Assembly (NCBI RefSeq): GCF_018332715.1
Contig: NZ_BOQP01000008.1
Span: 434,001-498,000 of the forward strand
DNA from: Winogradskya consettensis
GTDB lineage: Bacteria > Actinomycetota > Actinomycetes > Mycobacteriales > Micromonosporaceae
Direction: 5' to 3'
Length of the DNA stretch: 64,000 nt
Within the stretch, counting starts at the first letter, position 1. Each line of letters opens with the position of its first letter. Under the pieces are notes generated by a model that was given only the letters and a program-made list of their open reading frames with translations, had not been told where the DNA came from and searched no databases. This document shows, piece by piece, positions 7,762 through 15,717 of the stretch. A program made the translations under genes and the position numbers.

Positions 7762-10086
7762 GTGAACTTTGCGCCGAAGCTGGTGGGCGAGCCGGAACTC
7801 GGCCGGATGGATCTGCGGACCGGGGGACTGTCACAGGCCGCAGCCGACCACCTGGCAGCCCTGACCGCGCAGGCCGCACAAGCACCCGCCGCCATGGTCC
7901 ACCTCCTCGACGGGGAACAGCTACGGCTCGTCGGCGCCTGCGGACTGCCGTCACAATGGGCGGACGCACCCTCCGTACTCGTCACCTCCACGCTGGCCGG
8001 GCTGGTCATCGCGCAGGGGACACCCCTGGTCATCAGCGACGTCACCGCCGAAACCGCCAACACCGTCGTCGTACCCGCCGACGGGGGACGCGCCTACGTC
8101 GGATACCCCATCCGCGACGTCGAAGGCGCCGTCACCGGGGTATGCGCCGTCCTGGACCACCAGCCACGCCAATGGCTACCCGAACACCTCACCGCCGTCG
8201 ACCTCGCCGCTCAGACCTGCACCGCCTTCGTCATCGAACAACGCTCCGCCGCACGCGCCGACGACGCACGACGACTGCTCGCCGCCCTGCTCGACAGCCT
8301 GCAGACCGGCGTAGCCGCCTGCGACGCCCACGGACGGCTCGTGTTCTCGAACAAAGCCAACGAAGACCTCAACGGCCGGCTACCCGGCGGCACCGACCTG
8401 CGCACCTGGAAACGACACCCCGCCGCCACACCACCACCCGCCGTGGCACCACTCATCCGCGCCCTGGCCGGCGAACGGCTCCACGACACCGAGATCCAAG
8501 TCGAACGACCACAACAACGACCGTCCATGCTGCTCGCCGACGCCCAGCCCATCACCAACGCCGCCGGCGACTCACTCGGCGCCGTGGTGACACTGCAGGA
8601 CGTCACCCACCGGCACTCCGCCGCCATGCTCAAAGACTGCGAACTCACCATCCGCCGCCAACTCTCCGGCTCCGACACCAGCCCCGCCGACGAACTCCTG
8701 CTCGAAGCCATCGCCACCATCGGCCGGATGCTCGACTGGGCCGCCACCGAATTCTGGGCCATCGACGAGGTCGGCAACGTCCTGCGCCGCCACCTCACCT
8801 GGACCGACAACCACCACCTGCTGCCACCAGGGCTACCGGACCACCTCGACCACGGCCAAGGTACGCCCGGACGAGCCTGGCAGAGCTCCGAAGTCACCTG
8901 GGCCACCGACCTCATCACCGACCCCGACGCCCGCGCACAAGTCCTCGACTGGGGCAGCCTGCGCTCAGCGGTAGCCGTCCCCGTACCCATCGGATCCGTC
9001 ACCCGCGGCGTCCTCGCCTGCTACAGCGCCTACACCGAACACCCCGACGACGTCCGCACCGCCGTCATGACCGGCATCGCCGCCCACATCGGCCAATTCC
9101 TCGAACGCCGCCGCGGCTGGGACCTCACCACCGAGCTGGGGCACAGCCGCGACGAATACATCGCCCTGGTCGGCCACGAGATCCGCACCCCACTGACCAG
9201 CATCGAGTCCTACACCGCACTCATGATCGACGACCCCGGCCTACCCGCCGACGACCGCGCCGACATGCTCCAGGTCGTCCAGCGCAACACCGGACGCCTG
9301 CACATCATCATCGACAAACTCCTCGACATCGCCGGCCTGCAGTCCGGCCACCTCACCATGGACATCCACCGCACCGACCTGACCACCATCGTGCAGAACG
9401 CCGCCGCCCGCCACGCCGCCACCGGCATCACCTTCGACGTCACCCTGCCCGGCGAAACGATCCTGTGGGGCGACCCCCACCGCCTCAACCAGGTCATCGA
9501 CGAGCTGTTCACCAACGCCGCAGCCTGGGCCGACCACGGCAGCCGCATCACCGCCACCGTCACCACCGACGGGCCCATCACCCAGCTCACCGTCGCCAAC
9601 ACCGGCCAGATAATCCCCGCCGCCGAACGCGAACGGCTCTTCCAACGCTTCTTCCGCACCCAGCACGCCATCACCAACGCCGTCCCCGGCACCGGCCTCG
9701 GACTCTCCCTGGCCCGCACCATCATCGAACAACACGGCGGCACCATCACCGCCACCACCGACGACAACCCACCCGGCACCACCATCACCGTCCGGATCCC
9801 CACCGACCGAACCACCCACCGGCAAACGACCACCACCACCACCGCCACCGGCAAACGACCACCACCACCACCGCCACCGCCACTGAGCCCCGCTGACAAG
9901 CAGCCAAGCCCACCCAGCCCCCACCACCGAGCACCCACCGGCCGGCCCTCACTAGCCCAGCCCTCACTAGCCCAGCCCTCACTAGCAAGCGGCCGCCCTT
10001 ACTGGCAAGAGGCCGACCTCGCTGAGTACCACCCGGCTGTGATCGTCGCCGGCCCCGGCGAGCCCTCCTCAAGCGGCCACCGCTGA
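7762..10086 (+). CDS. Soluble sensor histidine kinase, GAF-PAS-GAF-HisKA-HATPase
   Basis: 774 residues without membrane helices. A GAF domain covers about 20-160, a PAS-like domain 170-290 (LLDSLQTGVAACDAHGRLVF), and a second GAF 305-455. The HisKA phosphoacceptor is H472 in VGHEIRTPLTS. The HATPase follows (N box region DELFTNAAAWADHG, G box GTGLGLSLARTIIEQHGG) to about residue 690. The last ~80 residues are low complexity, proline/threonine rich, and arise from a 29-bp duplication that shifts the frame. No response regulator is adjacent. The GTG start lacks a strong ribosome binding site; ATG 7807 is an alternative. Confidence 0.9.
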   Translation: MNFAPKLVGEPELGRMDLRTGGLSQAAADHLAALTAQAAQAPAAMVHLLDGEQLRLVGACGLPSQWADAPSVLVTSTLAGLVIAQGTPLVISDVTAETANTVVVPADGGRAYVGYPIRDVEGAVTGVCAVLDHQPRQWLPEHLTAVDLAAQTCTAFVIEQRSAARADDARRLLAALLDSLQTGVAACDAHGRLVFSNKANEDLNGRLPGGTDLRTWKRHPAATPPPAVAPLIRALAGERLHDTEIQVERPQQRPSMLLADAQPITNAAGDSLGAVVTLQDVTHRHSAAMLKDCELTIRRQLSGSDTSPADELLLEAIATIGRMLDWAATEFWAIDEVGNVLRRHLTWTDNHHLLPPGLPDHLDHGQGTPGRAWQSSEVTWATDLITDPDARAQVLDWGSLRSAVAVPVPIGSVTRGVLACYSAYTEHPDDVRTAVMTGIAAHIGQFLERRRGWDLTTELGHSRDEYIALVGHEIRTPLTSIESYTALMIDDPGLPADDRADMLQVVQRNTGRLHIIIDKLLDIAGLQSGHLTMDIHRTDLTTIVQNAAARHAATGITFDVTLPGETILWGDPHRLNQVIDELFTNAAAWADHGSRITATVTTDGPITQLTVANTGQIIPAAERERLFQRFFRTQHAITNAVPGTGLGLSLARTIIEQHGGTITATTDDNPPGTTITVRIPTDRTTHRQTTTTTTATGKRPPPPPPPPLSPADKQPSPPSPHHRAPTGRPSLAQPSLAQPSLASGRPYWQEADLAEYHPAVIVAGPGEPSSSGHR
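9821..9878 (+). repeat. 29-bp tandem duplication inside the histidine kinase tail
   Basis: Two identical 29-bp units starting GGCAAACGACCACC lie at 9821-9849 and 9850-9878. Since 29 is not a multiple of three, the second copy is read one frame away from the first: copy one reads QTTTTTTAT, copy two GKRPPPPPP. Removing one copy would put the kinase into the frame that stops at 9894-9896. Confidence 0.92.
9946..9990 (+). repeat. 15-bp tandem repeat coding PSLAQ
   Basis: Three consecutive units of CCCTCACTAGCCCAG (the third ends in AAGC) encode PSLAQ, PSLAQ, PSLAS in the kinase tail. The unit is in frame and sits downstream of the frame-changing duplication. Confidence 0.9.
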
Positions 10087-10091
10087 CCACC

Positions 10092-10123
10092 GGAAAGCCC
10101 GCCTGCCACGAGCCGGGCTTTCC
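10092..10123 (+). terminator. Hairpin after the histidine kinase
   Basis: A perfect 10-bp stem, GGAAAGCCCG pairing with CGGGCTTTCC, with a 12-nt loop, begins 6 nt after the kinase stop. It lacks a long T-tract, as is common in high-GC actinobacteria. Beyond it, 10124-10230 holds only short direct repeats (CACAGCCGATCTC twice at 10124 and 10138; GCATGCT three times) and no gene. Confidence 0.6.
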
Positions 10124-10250
10124 CACAGCCGATCTCTCACAGCCGATCTCCCGCCACTGCATTCCGGCAGCCGCCATCACGCAGCCGCATGCTCACTCAC
10201 GGCGGCATGCTTACGGCCGCATGCTCACAGCCCGGGGGAGAGGCCGGCCC

Positions 10251-10943
10251 TCAGCTCGCGTCGTTCAGCTCCTGCAACCGGGCCTCGATCTCCGCCAGCT
10301 CCGCCCGCAACCGCTCCGCCTGCTGCTCCGCCTCGGCACGCTCCGACGACACGATCTGCTCCACGGCCTCCTGCACACCCGGCACGTCGACCAGCGCGAC
10401 CATCCGCATCGCCTCCGCCGGACGCACCACATAAGGCTTCGCCAACGCCTTCGAACCCTGATTCGCCGCGATCGTCCACTCACCATCGGTGTACGACAAC
10501 GTCACCGTCAGGCCCGACGGCGGCTTCGGCTTAGCCGCCCGCGCCGGAGCCTTGGAACGCTGAGCCGGAGCCGGAGCCGGAACCGCAGGCTCCTCCGCCG
10601 CCTTGGGAGGAGCGGGAGGCGGCGAATCCAGCACGAACTCCGGCTCCACCTTCTCCGGCTCAACCGGCGCCGGGGGAGCGGCCACCTTCTTCACCGGACC
10701 CTTCGGCGCCACCTCCAGATCAGCCGGGGCGAACGGCAACTCGTCACGCCCGAACTTCACCACCACCCACTCATCGGACTCCGCCGGATCCGTCAGCGCC
10801 ACCACCTGGCCCACCTGACCCGCGATCTGACCCGCCGACTCCGTGAACATCACCCGAGGCTTACGCCCCGCCGCCAGCCCGTCGCGGATCGCCTGCAACT
10901 CCTCCGTGCCCAGCCCTCGCACACCGGTCCGCGCCACCACCAT
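10251..10943 (-). CDS. DUF6319-like actinobacterial protein
   Basis: 230 residues. The N-terminal ~85 residues (AIRDGLAAGRKPRVMFTESAG split by QIAGQVGQVVALTDP, then DEWVVVKFGRDELPF) form a compact domain I associate with DUF6319. A Pro/Ala/Glu-rich linker (about 85-150) follows, then a beta domain (GLTVTLSYTDGEWTIAANQG) and a C-terminal coiled coil (about 190-228). The linker led older annotations to call such proteins translation-initiation-factor-like; nothing here supports that role. ATG 10943 is preceded by GAGGAGGG, a strong ribosome binding site. Divergent from the AraC gene. Confidence 0.75.
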   Translation of the reverse strand: MVVARTGVRGLGTEELQAIRDGLAAGRKPRVMFTESAGQIAGQVGQVVALTDPAESDEWVVVKFGRDELPFAPADLEVAPKGPVKKVAAPPAPVEPEKVEPEFVLDSPPPAPPKAAEEPAVPAPAPAQRSKAPARAAKPKPPSGLTVTLSYTDGEWTIAANQGSKALAKPYVVRPAEAMRMVALVDVPGVQEAVEQIVSSERAEAEQQAERLRAELAEIEARLQELNDAS

Positions 10944-11190
10944 CGATCAACCCTCCTCAGCATCGAACACATGTTCCAACGACGTAAGTTCTACCAGGCC
11001 CCACCGACAAAACCACCACCAACCCACCCAGTACCCGCCGGGGGAGCGCCCAAGATCCTCCCGCGCTCCCACCCACCCAGCAAAACCCGACACCCATCAC
11101 TCCACCCGTACGCCCGCCACGCCCGCAACCACCACACAGCCCGCACCGCCGACTAGGCAACCACCCACCCCGTCGGGCACCCTGAACACC

Positions 11191-11634
11191 GTGAGCGACA
11201 GACCCGACCCGCACCTGCGCGAACTCGTCCTGCTGCGCCGCGTCCGGGACCGGATCGACCGCGACTACGCCCAACCCCTCGACGTCGAAGCACTCGCCCG
11301 CGGCGTACACCTCTCCGCAGGCCACCTCAGTCGCGAATTCCGCGCCGCCTACGGCGAATCGCCCTACAGCTACCTCATGACCCGCCGCATCGAACGCGCC
11401 ATGACCCTGCTGCTACGCGGCGACATGTCCGTCACCGACACCTGCTTCGCCGTCGGCTGCTCCTCACTGGGCACCTTCAGCACCCGCTTCTCCGAACTCG
11501 TCGGCATGTCACCCAGCGCCTACCGCCGCCTGGCAGCGGGGGAGGGCAACGGCATCCCCGCCTGCGTCGCCAAACAAATCCGCCGACCGATCAGGAATCG
11601 AGAAGCGGGCCCCGCACGCCCCGACCTAGCCTGA
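11191..11634 (+). CDS. AraC-family regulator (DNA-binding domain only)
   Basis: 147 residues from GTG 11191. Nearly the whole protein is the double helix-turn-helix AraC domain: LDVEALARGVHLSAGHLSR is the first HTH and VTDTCFAVGCSSLGTFSTRF the second, followed by GMSPSAYR. There is no separate ligand domain, so the short tail after residue 115 must carry any sensing function. It lies 5 bp before a VOC gene. In actinobacteria this exact pairing of a short AraC protein with a glyoxalase-fold gene is common, suggesting local control. Confidence 0.88.
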   Translation: MSDRPDPHLRELVLLRRVRDRIDRDYAQPLDVEALARGVHLSAGHLSREFRAAYGESPYSYLMTRRIERAMTLLLRGDMSVTDTCFAVGCSSLGTFSTRFSELVGMSPSAYRRLAAGEGNGIPACVAKQIRRPIRNREAGPARPDLA

Positions 11635-11639
11635 AACCC

Positions 11640-12050
11640 ATGAACCTCAACATCCACCAGACCTTCCTGTCCGCCGACGACCCCGACAAGGCCCTCACCT
11701 TCTACCGCGACACCCTCGGCTTCGAAGTACGCAACGACGTCGCCTACGGCGGCATGCGCTGGATCACCGTCGGCCCACCCGACCAGCCCCAGACCTCCAT
11801 CGTCCTCGAACCCCCGGCGCTCGACCCCGGCCTCACCGACCCCGAACGCCGCACCATCCTCGAACTCATGGCCAAGGGCAGCTACGCCCGCATCGTCCTC
11901 GCCACCCCGGACCTCGACACCACCTTCGAAAAGATCCAGGCCAGCGGCGCCGACGTCGTCCAGGAACCCACCGACCAGCCGTACGGCATCCGCGACTGCG
12001 CCTTCCGCGACCCCGCCGGCAACCTCGTCCGCATCAACGAGGTCAAGTAA
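11640..12050 (+). CDS. VOC/glyoxalase-fold protein
   Basis: 136 residues with two beta-alpha-beta-beta-beta modules of the vicinal oxygen chelate fold: HQTFLSADDPDKALTFYRDT opens module one and ARIVLATPDLDTTFEKI module two, ending CAFRDPAGNLVRINE. Candidate metal ligands are His6 and Glu134. VOC proteins are lyases, dioxygenases or drug-binding proteins; substrate unknown. It is coupled to the upstream AraC gene (5-bp gap). Confidence 0.85.
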   Translation: MNLNIHQTFLSADDPDKALTFYRDTLGFEVRNDVAYGGMRWITVGPPDQPQTSIVLEPPALDPGLTDPERRTILELMAKGSYARIVLATPDLDTTFEKIQASGADVVQEPTDQPYGIRDCAFRDPAGNLVRINEVK

Positions 12051-12109
12051 CCCGCACCGGCGGGGGAGAGCCCCGCACCCGGACGCGCATCGGCGGATAC
12101 CATCTGCCG

Positions 12110-12538
12110 ATGCCGCGCAACCAGGTAGGCAACTCCCGAGCCGTCTACCCCGGAACGTTCGACCCGTTCACCGCCGGCCACCGTGACCTCGTCGACCGGG
12201 CGCGGCGCCTGTTCGACGACGTGACCATTCTGGTCGCGGTCAACAACGAAAAGCAGCCCACCAGCACGGGTACGCAACGCGCCCGGGACATCCGCGCCAG
12301 CCTCCCGGCGGACTGGGTAAACGTCACCGTCGTCGCCTGGAGCGGACTGACAGCGGCCTACTGCCGCCGGCACGGGGCGGCAGTGATCATCCGTGGCATC
12401 CGCAACGCCGGCGACGCGGAGCGCGAAATGCAGCTGGCGGCGATGAACGAGACCCTCGGCACGACGACCTTGTTCATGCCTGCCCGCGCCGAACTGACAA
12501 GAACATCCTCGACAGCAGTACGCGCCACAGCAACCTAG
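12110..12538 (+). CDS. CoaD-like nucleotidyltransferase, shortened C-terminus
   Basis: 142 residues matching pantetheine-phosphate adenylyltransferase: YPGTFDPFTAGHRDLVDRA contains the T/HxGH motif, VIIRGIRNAGDAEREMQLA the middle signature, and the end reads RTSSTAVRATAT, corresponding to the family's ISSTxVR segment. Normal CoaD has about 160 residues; the last ~15-20 are absent here because TAG follows at 12536. It may be a paralogue with another substrate or a slightly decayed copy. It sits alone, not with the usual rsmD or recG neighbours. Confidence 0.75.
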   Translation: MPRNQVGNSRAVYPGTFDPFTAGHRDLVDRARRLFDDVTILVAVNNEKQPTSTGTQRARDIRASLPADWVNVTVVAWSGLTAAYCRRHGAAVIIRGIRNAGDAEREMQLAAMNETLGTTTLFMPARAELTRTSSTAVRATAT

Positions 12539-12593
12539 CCTTCACCAGCACCCGAAGATGCCCGAATTCTGCCCCAGACTGCCGCGTCTATCG

Positions 12594-12621
12594 TTGGTCG
12601 ATAATGTACATTATGTAAACC
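12594..12621 (+). other. dif: dif-like Xer recombination site
   Basis: The 28 bp have the 11-6-11 layout of dif: a XerC-type arm TTGGTCGATAA, a central TGTACA, and a XerD-type arm TTATGTAAACC. The right arm is almost the TTATGTAAACT/TTATGTTAAAT of known dif sites, and the core ATAATGTACATTAT is a perfect 14-bp palindrome. It lies in a gene-free 500-bp gap of unusually low GC. Whether it is the chromosomal terminus site or that of an element cannot be told from the window. Confidence 0.7.
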
Positions 12622-13023
12622 TAAGCGTGGAGCGGGCCCGGAAGAGGACAAAAAACCATCACCTCACGGGCACGACTTCAGCCGCCACTCGGGACCACCG
12701 ACCCGAATCTTCAGGAGAATCCGCCCCACAGAACTGCTCGTCCCCGGGTGCGGCCAACCACGCGGCGGCACGTAGGACGAGGCCGCAAGATCAGCTGACG
12801 CCCAGCCGTTGACCACCCGAAGCGTTCTTACGACCCCGAAGCCGCCATCCCACCTCGCCACGCACAGGCCTGGACAACCCGGCGGGCCTCCTACCCCGTC
12901 GCGAACAGCCTGGTGCCAACGGCGGCGTCGGCTGGACCGCCACGATCATCGCCCGCAGAACCAGCGCGCGATGGAAACGCCCACCTGGTCAGTATCGCCC
13001 CAGACCTGTTGATAACTGGCAAA
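12622..13023. other. Gene-free stretch between dif-like site and Xer gene
   Basis: About 400 bp without a supported coding region. Reading frames here have no ribosome binding site, no codon bias and no recognisable motif. I see no hairpin terminator. Confidence 0.5.
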
Positions 13024-13051
13024 GTGCTGCATAATATGCCTTATGCAGCAC
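13024..13051 (+). promoter_or_regulatory. Symmetric dif-like inverted repeat overlapping the recombinase start
   Basis: Perfect 11-bp arms GTGCTGCATAA and TTATGCAGCAC flank a 6-bp centre TATGCC. The arms end in ATAA/TTAT, exactly as Xer sites do, and the spacing is the Xer 11-6-11. The ATG of the recombinase (13043) lies inside the right arm, so binding by the recombinase would block its own expression. It could be a recombination site, an operator or both. Confidence 0.75.
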
Positions 13052-13993
13052 AGCGACGATATTGCGGTGGAGACACTGATCGGCGAGTTTCTCGGGGCTC
13101 GGGCTGTGCGGAAGCCGTCCGAGCACACGCTCCTCGCGTACCGTCGGGATCTGACTGCGGTTTTGCGCCTTGTCGGTGAGGATGTCACTCTGGGTGACCT
13201 CTCCCCCAAGGCGCTGCGGGCGGCGTTTGCGATCTTCGCCGGCGGCAGGGCCCCCTCCTCCGTGTCGCGGGCATGGTCGAGCTGGAACTCGTTCTTCGGG
13301 TTCCTGGTGGTCGAGGGTGTGCTCGCGGGTAATCCGATGTCGGCGGTGGGCAAGCCGAGGTTCATGGCGCCCTCCCCCAAGCCGTTGCGGGGTGAGGACA
13401 CTCCGGAGCAGTTGCTCGAGGCGGTCAACCAGGTTGACGAGCGGCAGCGGGATCCGTGGCCCGAGCGGGACGTGATGGTGCTGGCCCTGGCGTTGTGTGC
13501 GGGGCTGCGGCTGTCGGAGTTGCTGTCGCTGCGGGCCGGGTCGTTCCTGGGGCGGCCCGGTGAGCGCCGGGTGGAGGTTGCCGGTAAGGGCGGGCGGCCG
13601 CGCAGTGTGCCGATCGAGCCGGAGCTCGATGTGGTGGTGGACCGCTATGTGGAGAGCCGGCGGGTGCGGTTCGGGCGGGTGCGTACGGATGAGATGTTGC
13701 TCGTGGATCGTAAGGGGCTGCCGTTGCGCCGGGGTGGGCTGCAGTATCTGGTGGAGTCCTGTTTCAAGCGGGCCGGGGTGTCGGACCGGGTGCCCCGGGG
13801 TGCGCAGTTGCATGCGTTGCGGCACACGTTCGCGACGCGGCTGGCGGAGGACGGGGCGAACGCGTCGGAGATCATGCGGTTGCTGGGGCATGCGTCGTTG
13901 ACGACGTCGCAGGGGTACATCGAGGTGACGGCGGCACAGCAGCGCGCGGCTGTCCGGGCGAACCGGACGAACCGCGCGCTGGGGAAGCTGTAG
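13043..13993 (+). CDS. Xer-type tyrosine recombinase
   Basis: 316 residues. An N-terminal SAM-like core-binding domain (about 8-100) is followed by the catalytic domain with all expected residues: Arg in AGLRLSEL (about 156), Lys in GKGGRPR (about 180), HALRH (about 258-262), LGHASLTT (about 282) and the nucleophile Tyr292 in SQGYIEV. Length and motif spacing fit XerC/XerD rather than phage integrases. The gene is isolated, flanked upstream by two dif-like sequences. Chromosomal xerC/xerD normally sit elsewhere in actinobacteria, so this may be a dedicated third recombinase. Start codon fixed by the domain start. Confidence 0.9.
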   Translation: MQHSDDIAVETLIGEFLGARAVRKPSEHTLLAYRRDLTAVLRLVGEDVTLGDLSPKALRAAFAIFAGGRAPSSVSRAWSSWNSFFGFLVVEGVLAGNPMSAVGKPRFMAPSPKPLRGEDTPEQLLEAVNQVDERQRDPWPERDVMVLALALCAGLRLSELLSLRAGSFLGRPGERRVEVAGKGGRPRSVPIEPELDVVVDRYVESRRVRFGRVRTDEMLLVDRKGLPLRRGGLQYLVESCFKRAGVSDRVPRGAQLHALRHTFATRLAEDGANASEIMRLLGHASLTTSQGYIEVTAAQQRAAVRANRTNRALGKL

Positions 13994-13999
13994 TGCGGG

Positions 14000-14821
14000 T
14001 CAGCTGTTCAGGAAGCCGATCAGGGCTTCGTTGAATTCGCCGGGGTGTGAGGCGTTGATGCCGTGCGGGCCGTCCTTGATGACGTGGACCTGTGCCCCGG
14101 TGACGATCTCGGCGGTGATTTTGCCGCTGTTCTCGAAGGGCACGACGGCGTCGCTGTCGCCGTGGATGACCAGCGTCGGGATCCTGATCTTCTGCAGGTC
14201 GCCGCGGAAGTCGGTGCGTCCGAAGGCGGTGACGCAGTCCAGGGTGCCTTTCGCCGAGGCGACGTGGGCGAGTTCCTGGGCGTAGCGGACCTGGGCGTCG
14301 CTGACTTTGAGGGTGCTGCCGGCGGTGAAGAAGTTGGTGGCGAACCCGTCGACGAACGCGATGCGGTCCTGGTTGATGCCGTCCTGGAAGCCCTGGATGG
14401 TGGCGTCGTCGAGGGCGCCGTCCGGGTTGTCGGGGCCTTTGTGCAGGTAGGGCGGGACGGCGCCGGCGAAGACGGCTTTGGCGATCCGGTCGCTGCCGTA
14501 GTTGCCGAGGTAGCGGGCCACCTCTCCCCCGCCCATGGAGAAGCCGACGAGGGTGACGCCGGTGAGGTCGAGGTGGCGCAGCAGGGCGTCGAGGTCGGCG
14601 GCGAAGGTGTCGTAGTCGTAGCCGTCCCAGGGCTGGCTGCTCTTGCCGAAGCCGCGGCGGTCATACGTGATGACGCGTTTGCCGGCGGCGATGAGTGCGG
14701 GGATCTGGGCTTCCCAGCTGCGTCCGGACAGTGGCCAGCCGTGGATGAGCACGACGGGGTCGCCGGTGCCGAAGTCTTCGTAGTAGAGCTCGACGCCGTT
14801 GTTGACGCTCAGTGTGGGCAT
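14000..14821 (-). CDS. Alpha/beta hydrolase, non-haem chloroperoxidase type
   Basis: 273 residues. The oxyanion region HGWPLSGRSWE, nucleophile elbow GFSMGGGE (Ser near 95), acid in HGDSDAVVP (Asp near 225) and DGPHGINASH (His near 255) match the cofactor-free haloperoxidase/esterase family, which hydrolyses esters or forms peracids. Start ATG 14821 fits the family N-terminus (PTLSVNNGVELYYEDFG). It is 14 bp downstream of ohr and in the same orientation, so it is the third gene of the ohrR operon, consistent with a peroxide-linked role. Confidence 0.88.
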   Translation of the reverse strand: MPTLSVNNGVELYYEDFGTGDPVVLIHGWPLSGRSWEAQIPALIAAGKRVITYDRRGFGKSSQPWDGYDYDTFAADLDALLRHLDLTGVTLVGFSMGGGEVARYLGNYGSDRIAKAVFAGAVPPYLHKGPDNPDGALDDATIQGFQDGINQDRIAFVDGFATNFFTAGSTLKVSDAQVRYAQELAHVASAKGTLDCVTAFGRTDFRGDLQKIRIPTLVIHGDSDAVVPFENSGKITAEIVTGAQVHVIKDGPHGINASHPGEFNEALIGFLNS

Positions 14822-14835
14822 GGTGCTAGTGCCTT

Positions 14836-15255
14836 TCAGGCGAGGGCAAGCTTCACTTCGACGTTCCCACGGGTGGCGTTGCTGTAGGGGCAAACCTGGT
14901 GAGCTGCCTCGAGCAACTGCTGGGCGGTGGCTTCGTCGACGCTGGGGAGCTCGGCCTCGATGGTGATGTTCAGGCCGAATCCGCCCTGGCCGTTGGGGCC
15001 GATGCCGACGTCGACGGTGATCGCGGTGTCGGTGAGCTGGATCTTCTGCTTGCCGGCGACGAGCTTGAGGGCGCTGTGGAAGCAGGCGGCGTACCCGGCG
15101 GCGAAGAGCTGCTCGGGGTTGGTGAGGGCGCCGCCGGGGCCGCCCATCTCCTTCGGCACGGCCAGGTCGAGGTCGAGGACGCCGTCGCTGGAGCGGGTGT
15201 GTCCGCCCCGTCCGTCACCGGTGGCGGTCGCGGAGGCGGTGTAGACAGCGGTCAT
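14836..15255 (-). CDS. ohr: Organic hydroperoxide resistance protein Ohr
   Basis: 139 residues of the OsmC/Ohr family. The first catalytic Cys is in AGYAACFHSALKLVA (about 60), the second in AHQVCPYSNATRGN (about 125), and the conserved Arg in GGHTRSSDG (about 20). Ohr reduces fatty-acid and other organic hydroperoxides to alcohols in the cytoplasm using lipoylated proteins. It lies 11 bp after ohrR on the same strand. Confidence 0.95.
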   Translation of the reverse strand: MTAVYTASATATGDGRGGHTRSSDGVLDLDLAVPKEMGGPGGALTNPEQLFAAGYAACFHSALKLVAGKQKIQLTDTAITVDVGIGPNGQGGFGLNITIEAELPSVDEATAQQLLEAAHQVCPYSNATRGNVEVKLALA

Positions 15256-15266
15256 GGGGGTGCTCC

Positions 15267-15704
15267 TCAGAGGTTGCTGGCGGTTGCTGTGCCGCGGACG
15301 CGGCTGAGCAGGTGGTACAGGGTGGTGAAGTCCTCGACGCTGAGGTCGAGGGTGCAGGCGAGCCGTTCGGGCAGGTCGGCGAGTTGCTGTTCGAGCAGCA
15401 TGCCTTCGGGGGTGGCCGACACCCAGACGGTGCGTTTGTCGTCCTCGCCGCGGGTGCGATGGACGAGGTTCTGGGCTTCGAGGCGTTTGAGCAGCGGCGA
15501 GAGGGTGCCGCTGTCGAGGTGCAGGGTGGCGCCGAGGTCGGTGACCTTGACGCTGCCGCGTTGCCAGATGACGCGCATGGCGACGTATTGCGGGTAGGTG
15601 ATGCCTGCCGCGTCGAGGGCGGGCCGGTAGAGGCCCGTCATCGCGCGGGAGGCGGTGTAGAGCTCGAAGCAAAGCATCGCTTCTAGTCCGGTGGCCTCGT
15701 CCAT
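15267..15704 (-). CDS. ohrR: OhrR, peroxide-sensing MarR-family repressor
   Basis: 145 residues from ATG 15704. The sensing Cys is in EAMLCFELYTASRAMTGLY (about 12), the position of the reactive Cys of OhrR. The winged helix follows (VTDLGATLHLDSGTLSPLLK; wing RGEDDKRTVW). Oxidation of the Cys by organic hydroperoxides releases DNA. The start is placed downstream of the operator; a TTG at 15740 in frame would lie within the operator and is less likely. First gene of ohrR-ohr-hydrolase. Confidence 0.92.
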   Translation of the reverse strand: MDEATGLEAMLCFELYTASRAMTGLYRPALDAAGITYPQYVAMRVIWQRGSVKVTDLGATLHLDSGTLSPLLKRLEAQNLVHRTRGEDDKRTVWVSATPEGMLLEQQLADLPERLACTLDLSVEDFTTLYHLLSRVRGTATASNL

Positions 15705-15717
15705 AGGGAGAAAGGTA

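Noticed and set aside
12558..12812. 84-residue frame across the dif-like site
   Set aside because: No ribosome binding site, Arg/Ser/Thr/Pro composition without motif, and it overlaps the AT-rich recombination site.
12594..13051. Excisable segment between the two dif-like sites
   Set aside because: The central six bases differ completely (TGTACA versus TATGCC) and the arms differ, so strand exchange between the two sites is unlikely; the 450 bp between them carry no gene.
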